Shown piece after piece: positions 50,601 through 62,300 of a stretch of 64,000 nt of DNA (the first letter of the stretch is position 1; every line of letters starts with the position of its first letter). Position numbers and translations under genes: made by a program. Source of the DNA: Cladopsammia gracilis (taxonomy: Eukaryota > Cnidaria > Anthozoa > Scleractinia > Dendrophylliidae). The stretch spans positions 1,006,001 through 1,070,000 of the forward strand of contig JAJGOT010000016.1 in NCBI GenBank assembly GCA_022457155.1, in the 5' to 3' direction. The notes beneath the pieces are model-generated. The model was given only the letters and a program-made list of their open reading frames with translations. It ran no database searches and was not told the DNA's origin.

Positions 50601-53204
50601 AAGTTTTTCTACTGATCCAGATCTTTGTCACAGATCCGGCACCTCTCATTGGTTTGTAGTTGTGGTTTCTACTGTTCATTGTCTAATACGATGAAATACT
50701 CCTAGCCACTCGGTGCTGAGGACATGAGAGTAAATAACAGCATTGTGGCTAAACTCGCGCGCATATTGTCTTAGAAGTTAGACCTTGCCATCAGTTTAAC
50801 TTACTTCCATAAAACAAAGGCTACGATAGCGGCCACCCCAAGAGCAGCACACAAGCTTCCTAAAATGACCCCAATGTTTGACTGGCTCTCCTTTTGTATA
50901 GTTATCTCCTCAACAAAAGCCTTGGACTTGGCGACGTTTTTCACTGTATGGACATCGATCGACTTATAGTCCGTTGGTTTGGTTGTCGTGTTAAGAACTG
51001 GAATAAAAGATGTGTGTTGATAAGTAGTCTGGTTTAACCGTAAACAGTCATCCCAATCAATTAATGCAAGAAAATGAAAATATATAGTCTCAGGCGCACC
51101 CAGGGGGAAGGACTCCGGGTGGGGTGGGGCGAGGGGATACACGACAAAGTTTGGTACGGGGATGCTCCTCCACGAGGTTCAAACCCTTACCCTTTTTGAC
51201 AGAAAAGGTAACCCTTTCATATACCTTCCATGGAAAATGATACCTCTTTCATAAACCTACAGAGGAAACACTGTTATGTCTTGTTTACTTACACTCTCGA
51301 CTCAAATCCCTCATACATGTTGTAATGACAAAGGAAAATCAAAAGACGCGTTTTTGGCTAACATTTGAGCAACGCTTTCTCACTTTTCATTTTCGTATAA
51401 GGGACTGTGCAATAATTATCGGGGAGGGGGGGCTGGAAAACCAGAGGGGGGGGGGGCATGAAGTAAAATCAAAGCAAGGATAGGGGGGGCTCAAAGTAAA
51501 ATAAGTCACTCAAGAGGAGGGGGGCTTAACATTTTATTTCAAGTGTTTATAGTTCTCACTGAAAGACATGATGATCTGTTCTGTGGCTGAACTGCAATTT
51601 CAATCTGTTGCAATACGATTATCTATTCTTCTCTATCTCTATAATATAGAGACGAATACGTTTCTGGCTTTTTAAATTTGAATAGCCCAATTTCGATATA
51701 TTAAAATTCAACTTGAAACAAGACCACTGCAAGGCTTAGGGGAATGATAGTAAGGATTTATATGGTTTATTTCCCTAAGCCTCGTAGTGTTGTCTTTTGT
51801 TTCAAGTTGAATTTTAATACATCGAAATTGTGCTATTGTCAACAACATTTGAACAGTAGAATATAGTTATATACCAGTGCAAATATTTTGCCCTGGTGAA
51901 AATATTTTGCTCCAGTTCAAATATTTTGCACTGGTTCAAAATAAATTTGAACCAGTGCAGACAAAATTGTACCAAAATCATAATTTCACTACAACATAGA
52001 TAATTGTATTGCAACAGATTGAAGATGTACCTCAACCAGCATGGTCTTAAGGTGGTCAGACATGAGGGGTCATGTAGCAGGGACATGTCGCAGTGACATG
52101 TAGCAGCGACAAAAATTTGTGTAGTACACATTGAGGGACATGTAGCAGGGAGTGTAGCGGAGACATGTAACAGGGAAAAATTCATAGCGCTTGCACACCA
52201 CATGAAAATGTCGCGGGGACATGTCTCAGGGACATGTTGCAGCGACACGTCCCCTCGTTTGAACTGATACTATCATAATTGTGCAACACCAATTTTGGGG
52301 ACATTTTGTCACCCGCGACGTGTCCCATGAAGTTCAACAAGTTGTACACCGTGAGACATGTCGCGGGGACAAAATGTCCCTGAGACATGTCCCCGCGACA
52401 TTTTCATGCGGTGTGCAAGCGCTATCATTTTTTCCCCGCTACATGACCCCGCTACACTCCCTGCTACATGTCCCTCAGTGTGTACTACACAAACTTTTGT
52501 CGCTGCTACATGTCGCTGCGACATGTCCCTGCTACATGACCCCTCATGTCTGACCACCATTAAGATCAGTGGAGGTAAAATGGCACTGGTTGCATGAGTT
52601 CTCCAGTACGCTCGTGGTGATCATTCTTGCATCCCACGAGAAACCCAAGAGCAGGTTAACGAGGAAATGAGTTCCAGTGCAAGCAACTCGGATTTGCAAT
52701 GAAGTGATTCAGAAGTGGAATCAGATGGCTTTGTCGAACACTGCTTCGAGGTCATGTTTGTTCCAGATATGGATGTCCAACAAGTAAACATGTAGTATTG
52801 CTGTATATCCACGTCTGGAACAAACATTACCTCGTAGCAATAACAGGTGGGTGTATATTAAGAAAATGCTGGGTATTTGTATATAAAAGGTGTTTGAAGG
52901 GGGGGGGGGGGGGGTCATACAAAATTTCTGACTGATCAGAGGGCGGGGGGGGGGGCAATAACTAAATTCAGTTCTTTTGAAGGGGGGTATTACCTAATAT
53001 TTTCCTACTTGAAGCCCATTTTCCGCCCCCCTCCCCCCTCCTGATAATTATTGCACAGTCCCTAAACGTTAAAATAGATCGTAAAAACTTTTTTTCTCCG
53101 ACCATTTGAACTTTAACAGAAATAAAATACACACTGCGGTTATAAACATGGCAAAACAACGCATGTTGTAAAAAAAAAAACTTTGATTAATGACTTGACG
53201 TTTC

Positions 53205-53235
<31 letters not shown>

Positions 53236-56200
53236 AGTTGGATATAATACAATAAAATTTAAATGCTATGGAGAAAGACCGGAACCTAACTTAAAAGAAA
53301 TAATAGTGAAAAAATGATAATATACAGACCTATCTTAAAGTCTGCTAGAAAATATAAACATATATACAAGGCTAAAGGTCAAAGGTCAAAGGTCAAAGGT
53401 CATGTCAAAGGTCGTTTACAAGGCAAGCTGCTGGGACTGTGACGATTTTTTACACAGGGAAAACAAAGCGTCGATTACATGACAGAAAAACTGAACATTT
53501 CAAGCATTCACAAAGGGTTGTCACGCATCAGCCATTGCAGATCATATCACTTCAACGGACCACAACATTAAATGAGATCATTTTGAAATTTTAACAACTG
53601 GACGATCGGATATCCATTGTAAAATTAAGGAGACATTATTGATTAAGGATTTAAAACCAGCCTTAAATAAAAATGTGGGTACTGAGAAACTTTTTCTTTA
53701 CTAGGCAGCATACTAGTGGGTATGCTTTATAACTTTTTAGAGCTTTTAAAGTTTTTAGGTGGTGCGTTTTTAGCCAAGTCATACTCAAGGAGTTTGACCG
53801 TGTCGTGCATAAAGCCACTTATTAAAGCGCTCAGTTTTAATACAAAGTATAAAATTTCGTCGACAGAGTAAAAGTTAGACACGATGAGGCACTTTAAACG
53901 CAAAATGACCGATGTTTTCACTCCATGAAACTCCCAGTAGTTGCATGATATTAAGCAGACATTGGCCTCCAAAACCGTGGCTTCTGATTGGTCGAGAAAG
54001 TGGCGCCAGATGTTTAAACCAATCACAAAAAGTATTGCTTACTACACTCAAATAAAAACCGCTCTAATGCCAGAGTACAAAGAAGGTTTAACTGATTACC
54101 TATTAAGCGTATGAAAGCACGATTAAACATATTACACGTATGTAAAAATATAGTTCCCAGCGAGGAATCGAACTTCGGTTTTCTGCTTACAAGGCAGACG
54201 TGATCCCAACTACAGCACAGGCTACCCAACAGAGACGTGATCACCACTACACCACAGGATACTCAACAGAGACGTGATCACGACTACACCACAGGTGACC
54301 TACAGAAAAAGTGGGTGAAAAAGCCAACTGCAAACTGTTTACTTTTTTCATCACTAAGATCACGTGGGTGCTTAGATTTCGGATTTCGGATTTCGGATTT
54401 CACTTAATATTCACTAATATATCCACTGATATTCAGTTAAATACGTAACACATGAATCTGAATCTGAATCTTGAACTTTTTAGATTCTTAATATTTTATT
54501 TATCTGAACCTTTGTATATGTAACTGATTGTAACATCGGATATGTATTTTTATCTGATGAATAAAGACTTATTATTATTATTATTGACTGCAAGAAATAT
54601 TGTTACTAAGTCCTGACTTACGTCTTGCATCTTGCCGACTTTTATACGTTTATTTGCTTTGTCCCTTTGATATAACAGGTCTTTATCCAAATCCTATGGG
54701 AAAATAGATCTGCAGATTCATAGTAAGAATATTCCTTGCAGTCAATTTCATAATTATATAATTTCATACTCACCCTGTATACGACGTACGTGCGTACGGA
54801 CCCAAGTTTCTGACACTATCATTCCGTGCGTATTTTCTGCCACGCATTGATATACGCCATCATTGATATGATTTACATCTCTCAGATGTAATTTGTGTCC
54901 ATCCACCTTTACGTGTGATCTGTGAAAATAGGAATTAACGCAAATCTACGCCTCAGATGTCATAGCTGAAAGGTTAACATAGGGATTTTTATAAACATGT
55001 TATGTTTATCGTGTCACACCCGTCGGATGCCCTAACCATGCACTGCAGAGCTACAAGAGACTCGTGACGAGCTAGGCCGTACTCTTGGTTCATGTATGAC
55101 ATGCGTCCTATGTACTGCTAGGACATAGTTAATAAAGCGCAATGATTATGAAACCTGAGAAATTTCTTTGTTCGATATTTTTGTTATCGTTTTTCGGCTA
55201 TGACCGGCACAACCACAATAGATGTTGACGTTAAGTCCGAGCATCTGACCAATAGAAATGTTTCCAATGAAGTTATTCAGCCGGCATGTGATCGAAAAAC
55301 AAAAGATGTGCATGGTCAAGTACGGTGCAACATAAATTGTAGCTCCTTTGTTATCGCCATTGAAGTCTACAAGGTTTGATAACCAGTACCTCGATTAACT
55401 ATGGCTAGGATCAGCAATGTCGAAAGCGTCACGTGAGGTGATAAATAGAGAGAGATGGTAATTTTTTCATCTTTCTTTTTCTTTACTTTTTCAATTTAAA
55501 CGAATAAATAAAAAAAAAATAAGTGATAATTTTCAGTGACATTTACAAGGTGGCCTTTCATCCACTGTGTCAAGATTGAATTGGAATTTAGAAGTTGTAG
55601 TTTTAAAAACCCTCGAAGAAAGGAAAACAACCAACAACAAAAGCAACCCCAAAATGGTATCGACTACGGGATTTTAACTCAGGCTACAATGATTCGATTC
55701 TTTAGGGGTTGTTCATACTTTTTCACTCAACCAGGGATGCATAGAGAAAACAGGATCTACCAGCGACTTTGACAATGTTAGGACGCTTTTTATTATCAAT
55801 AAGAGGACAATAACATAAAAATCCAACGTTAAGTTGTCAAGTTAACTTACTTTGAAAAATTCAGTTGTTTTCCATTTTTATACCACGTGATATTTGCCGC
55901 GGGGACTGCCGTCACTTGACATTCTAAAGATCCATTTCCTCCAATGGCGAGGCTCATTTTCTGTGATGGAGCGCCTGCAGTCCATCTTGGTGCAACTACA
56001 ACGAAACAAAAATTGTTAAAGTGGCACTGTCCTGCCGAAATAAATGTCCCCAAATATACCACTAAATTAAATGGAATAAAAAAATTCTGTATTGCAAAAC
56101 AGAAGCAGTAATTTAAAGGAAAATTGCAGGATTGCAAGGACAAAAGTTCATCAATTTTGTTTTCGTGACGGGTTGTCAAGAAATCAAAGTTTCCATTCTT

Positions 56201-59134
56201 GTGGAATTTTGAGATTTTTATTCGTTATTTTGCCTTTTTAGTTCATATTTATTTGCGTTCATCACTTTTGGCGATTTTTTCTTCCTATTTTTAAGATAAT
56301 AAAGCAAGCTAAAGCAAGCTCCTGGCCGTAATCATGAAAACACGATATTTCAGCCAGAACACTGTCCGGTATAAAAGGCTTAGCTCCTCCCCATTTCAAA
56401 AGTGAAAAGATATATTTATATCGCCCCTTTTAAGTGGGCGGCACGGTGGTCTAGTGGTTAGCGCATCGGACTTTCAACCTGAAGGTCGGTGGTTCGAAGC
56501 CTGGTCTCTGCCGTCGTGTTGTTTCCTTAGACTAGAAACTTTACTCCGCACTGTCTCTCTCCACCCAGGTGTATAAATGGGTACCGGCGACAAAATGCTG
56601 GGGGTAACCCTGCGATGGACTAGCATCCCATCCAGGGGGGAGTAGCAATATTCCTAGTCGCTTCATGCTATAGAAACCGGGTTTAAGCTCCGGCCGTTGT
56701 GAGCCTTCTGGCTCGGGTGCGCGACTTTACGTTTTTTTAAGTGGCGGAAAAGTGGCATTCAGATGGAGTCCCGCCTCAACTGTACAACCGTTTCGCCTGT
56801 TCCAGGCGTTCAGCTAGTGGGGAGAGACGCGAATAAAAAAATGCAAGCGTGGAAGAAAGCGAGAAAACTGGGGAGCCTATCCATCTCCTTGAGCTCTTTC
56901 TTCGCGCGCCGCCTATCCACTGTCTAAACGCCTGGAAAAACCTAGTAATTTATTTAGTAAGTTGAAGTCGCACGTTTACCCATAGAAATTATATAAAATA
57001 AATTGTAAATTCCGACATGATTTCTAGCGTCTTTTTCCTTTATAAGTAATGAAAGAATTGAACATTGTTAATATTCATGCAGCTCTAAAATTTTCAGATC
57101 ACCCAGGAGATCACCCTTTTCGCCATATTGAAAATCACTGATCTATAACGTGACGTCACACTGGTAGTGAGGACTCGACCAATGTTTTGCCTAGAAACGA
57201 CCCCTCCCTCCTGCTTTTCGAACTCATTAACAATTCATCAAGTTCGAACAAAGAACTGACCTGGGAGGGGGAAGGCTCCAATATAAAAATGACGGGGATG
57301 CTCGTCGTACCTTTTAGGGGTTAAAATTTGGAGATTGGTACCGCTTAGGGTACTAAAATCTAAAATGACCACCGTTAGAATTATCGCGGTACCTTTTAGG
57401 GTATTGAGCCGAAAAAATGACAGAATATGACATGTGTTGTTTTAGAATTGGTACCTCTTAGGGGTAAAAATTACTTTGAGCCACACCCATCAAACGAGAT
57501 TCTGGTACCTTTTAGGGTGTTTTTCGAAAATTTCCGACGAGCTACCCCGTCATTTTTATATGTGAGACCCCTCCCCCCTCGCCCCTCCCCCTGGGGGGGG
57601 GGGGGGGGGGGGTTGGAAACCAGATCTAGATTTAGATTTTCGCGATTTTATTCCTTCATTTTCTCTGTATTTAATGATCAGTTTGAGAAGCTATATCCAA
57701 CACTCGAAAGAATATTTCATCAGGTATCCAAGCACCTCATCAACATCATCATCATCATAGCTTTATTTAAAAACACGGTATCCCATCATTAATTACAAAA
57801 TGCTCTTCCAGAGAGCCGTGTATACTAAATATTCTCTATAAATACCTAAACAAGTTTAAAATTGCTAATTAAAATTACAATACTAATTAATTTTTCTATG
57901 TTTACCTATAAGATTAAAACTACTATAAGGCGGCTTTAAAGGATGCGATAGATGGCTCAGCTTTGATTTCATTTGATAGGCCATTCCAAAGAACAGTGCC
58001 CCGATAGTTAAAGCTACACTTTCCCGCTTCCTTTCGGGGTCTATGAACAAACAAAATGTTCAAGTTGTTTCTCAAATTATAAGAATGAACATTCGTTATT
58101 GGTCGAAAAAGATTTTTTAGACCCTTAGAAGAAAGATTATTTTTAGCTTTATAGACACTAACCGCTTATTGCTTTGAGCGCCTACGTTCAAGAGTGTCCC
58201 AGCCTCGAGGGCGGTAAAAATAATTCGGTAGTGCGCCTCGTTTTGTTTAACCAACTTCTCGGTATTTTGAAATCCTTGTGAAACACTCTTTCTCGTGTTG
58301 GATATATTAATTACAAGTAAACATTCCTCCATCAAGAGGATCCGTAATAAGAGAGAAATTACCTTCGACCAGCAGATTTATTGTGTGGATTAAAGGTCGG
58401 CCATTGTTTTCCGAATTCTCAGCCTGGCATGAGTATTGATCTTGATGCTCTGTCCTGTTTACGTTGTTAATATACAGACGTCTACCGTAGAAGACAGAAG
58501 GGATCATAAACGAATTCTGTCTATGAGTGATCGGTTGCCCATTCTTCTTCCACGTTATCTTTGGTGTAGGTCTACAAGATAGTAATCAATGGAAGAGACT
58601 AAAAGATGAAACGATTTATCAAAATTTTGGAAATATATCAGGAAAGGGTGAGCTTGTGAGGAAATTTCGTGTTCGGAAGACATAAAGCATATGATATTCT
58701 TCATTCGTGTTAGACTACAAGCTGTCTTTACTTAACGTGTATATGACAGATATTTTTATTTGCTTGATCAAATCTACATAGTAGTTTGATAAGAAAATCG
58801 AAAACATTTTTACTCACCTTCCTGTAGCGAAACAGTACAGAGTTTTGCTTCTTCCTTCAATAGCAATTTCTTCTGATGCCGGCACAACGGCCCAGGAAGG
58901 CGAATGAAGAGTCCCAGGATCTGGGTAATGTTAATTCATTTATTAAATTAAAATTTTAAGATTTTGACTAAGAGAAGTCGAATCATACGTGAAAGAAACA
59001 GCAAAGAGATCGAAATTGACCAATTCTATCAATCAATCAGTCAGTCAGTAATTTAGTCAATCAATCAATCAATCAATCAATTAATCCATCAATCAAACAA
59101 TCAATCAATCAATCAATCAATCAGTCAATCAGTC

Positions 59135-59179
<45 letters not shown>

Positions 59180-59366
59180 GTCATTCATTCATTCAATCAA
59201 TCAATCAATCAATCAGTCATTCATTCATTCAATCAATCAATCAATCAGTCAGTCATTCAATAAATCAATCAATCAAATGATAATAATAACACTAATAATC
59301 TTTATTTTCTCAAGATAAAAAGACATATCCTAAATCAATTAGTCCGTCAGTCAGTCAGTCAGTCAG

Positions 59367-59397
<31 letters not shown>

Positions 59398-62300
59398 GTC
59401 GGTCAGTCAGTCAATCAGTCAATCAATCAATCAATCAATCAGTGTTCTAGAAAAGAAAAGAGATCATCAACAAAAATGTAATTAATTAATACGTTATTTA
59501 GTTTTTATCTTTAGTGTTTTTGCAGTAAGTTTCCAATGATCTTTTCATTAATGTACTTGTTAATATTTATATCCATTGTTGTAAGTAGGCCAATACCTCC
59601 CTTTGTAGAGTAAGGCACAATAAAGACATATTATAACTATTAATCAATTAATCAATCAATCAATCAATCATTAATCAATCAATAAACCGTGAATTACGAA
59701 AAAGTATTCTTAATGTCATGCAGCCTCCTTATAGTAGTCTTTAATTAAATACACAATTCATTTTCGTACGTAATTTTCCATATATAAAACTAACTTTCTA
59801 CTGCTGCCAAATCGGCTTCTACATTAGCACAATTTCGCTTGCACATGGCGGGCACAATGTTGACAAAGTGTTAGCTGAGTAATAACTTAACCTGAGTCTC
59901 CTGCGCTCTTCTTCTCTAGTTTCAAAATCCCAGATTCCTGGAATTTATTTGCTGCACTAATACGACACTTGATTCCCTTTTTGTCTCGAATCTCGTCAAT
60001 GTCCTCCTGTGTGACATAAGAGATGTACAATCCACCATCCGGGGAGATCCCACGTCGTTTGTTTCTTGAGAATTGGATCCAGTGGTTGCCGTTTCCCACC
60101 CAGTTATAAGCCGCAGCGTAACTGGGTGTGTGCTCGGGGCATTGAAAACTGAAAGGTTTTCCAAGAGTGATCTTCTTCACCACACCACGAGTATTGGTAA
60201 ACTTTCCAACAACTAACAAAAATCCCAAATATTATCAATTACTAACCTGCTTAGCACATGCATAAGAAATTTTGAGCGCAATTTTGGAGATGCATAAGCG
60301 AGAGGTTTAGAACGGGTGAATGGGCCAATTTCGATCAATTAAATTCTAAATTCACTCCGACTTCGTGGGAATAAAACTAAACAAATTTATTATTTATTTC
60401 CGAACCTCAATGTGATTTCCTTTGTGTTATTCCCTAAGCCTCGGAGCCAAGTAAGAATTTTAGTATATTGAAATAGGTCTATTTTCAGACACGTTTTTGT
60501 CCAAAAAGCCCACGGCAGTTTGAAACTTGATCGAAAAACTCATCAATAATTGATAAGAATAGGGCGGCTTTCAATTAAGTGTGGAAAATAATTTCGCGTC
60601 ACTTGTTCGCTCGCGTTTTCCTGCGCTTGGCTCCGACTACTTGTATTAGCTTACTTTTGATTGGTTCATTGGATTGTCTGCGTCTGTTGTGATTGGTTCA
60701 GTGGATTGTCTGCGTCTGTTCTGATTGGCCAGATTGATAACTTTGGTTTTGGTTTTACGACACTCAACTGTAAACCGCTCTATCAGCCTACGACACGTAA
60801 CCTGTGTAACAGGCGTCGGGGAGAGGGAAAGGATGCCTGCAATAAAGACCCCCTTTTTTCATTTCTGTGGACATTGGCGGCCGCAAAATTCCGATTGACT
60901 AATTCGTGCTGGGCGGTAAACATAGTAAATTCCAACGTGAAGTCAGCCATGAGTAAAAGCGCGCGCTAGTTTCTGATTGGTGAACGTACAGACAGTAGAC
61001 ATAATTCGATTACCAGGAAATAGGTGGGCGAAATGCAAATAGTGTTTCATCAGGTATACAAGCACCTCGTGGTAAGTTAAAAAAACTCGGCTGCGCCTCA
61101 TTTTTTAAACCATTTCTCAATGTTTGAATATCCCGATTGAACAGTTTTCCTCATATTTGATATATTACATAGCAGCATGTATTCTATCACATGTATTCGC
61201 TTCGAGTTTTTAAACCTGATGAAAGGCTACTACTCGTTTTTTTAAACCGGCAATACATAGAGTTAATTGGCAAAACGTACCTGTGACTGCAACTTGTAGC
61301 TTTCTGCTAAATACTTCAACGCCCGATATCCGATCCTTCACAAAGCACTGATAAGTTCCGCTGTGTTCAGTTGAAAGATAACTTCCTGTTAAGGTGCCAT
61401 CTTTGCTTAGTGAAAAGGGATCCCCACGAGTTTCAGTGATTACTGAACCGTTGTGTTTCCAAGTCCATGTTAGATTTAAACCTGAAGCCTCACACGGAAG
61501 TTTCAAGCTGTTAGGTTCTTTAAATTTTACTTCATTCCGGTTCACTAGATCTTTAGGTGCAAACTTCGCGATGACAGGTGGTTGGCGAGCTACAAAATGT
61601 TTAAAGAAACACACTAAATTTGTAGGGGAAAGTAAACCCTTCGGAAAAGAGAGAGAGAGAGGGGGGGGGGGGGGTCATTCAGTAAAAGAATGTGTTAAAA
61701 CTATATTGAAAGGTTAACCTACATTTCGGCTGCGTACAACGGACATTAGCGTTGGAAAAGTTTTGTGCAAGGTGAGAAGAACATTTGTAACGTGTAGAAT
61801 GTATGACTTCATCGGCACCTTGCCATGCACCATTGGTGTCAATCAACCCTGGACAGAGAGGCTAACCAAGCCCTGACAATATATTGACATGAGCTGTGAA
61901 CTCCCTTAAACATCCAAGCGAACCACCTTAAGGGTACTCCCAGCCTTCGAGGGGTATCCTTCGGCAAAAAATAAATCGGACACGCCCCAGTTTCAAGTAA
62001 TATATCAAACACGAGGAACAGTGTTTCATCAGATTTCCAAACACCGAGAAGTGGATTGGAAAAACGAGGCGTAGCCGAGTTTTTTTAAACCACTTCAAGG
62101 TGTTTGGAAATCTGATGAAACACTGTTTCGAGTATTTGATATAGCTTCTCAAACTAATCGTTAAATGCGGAGAAAACGAAGGAATAAAATCGCCAAAATC
62201 TATGCAAATTAAGAAACGATTTCCAAACCTCCTTCACGGTAGTGATTTCCTTTGTGTTCTCGTCATGAATTATTAATGAGTTTGAGAAGAGTAAAATGAC

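Larger units (their letters stand above)
51401..53062. mobile_element. 1.66-kb element with perfect 20-bp termini, carrying nested foldbacks
   Basis: GGGACTGTGCAATAATTATC at 51401 is exactly complemented at 53043-53062, with TAA on both flanks. G-rich tracts follow each end inward. It contains a foldback at 51682-51838 and another at 52051-52558, so it is a composite. No transposase is seen; the interior ORFs come from the nested repeats. Confidence 0.78.

Noticed and set aside
51814..52560. Cys/Met-rich ORFs on both strands (for example 144 aa at 51814-52248)
   Set aside because: They translate the ACATGT-rich foldback and appear on both strands because of its symmetry.
54153..54230. Functional tRNA with anticodon TGT
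   Set aside because: The anticodon and T arms are recognisable, but the acceptor stem does not pair and the 5' half is tandemly duplicated, so it is a tRNA-derived repeat.
59030..59435. Telomere-like or coding repeat
   Set aside because: It is a plain TCAA tetranucleotide microsatellite in an intron.
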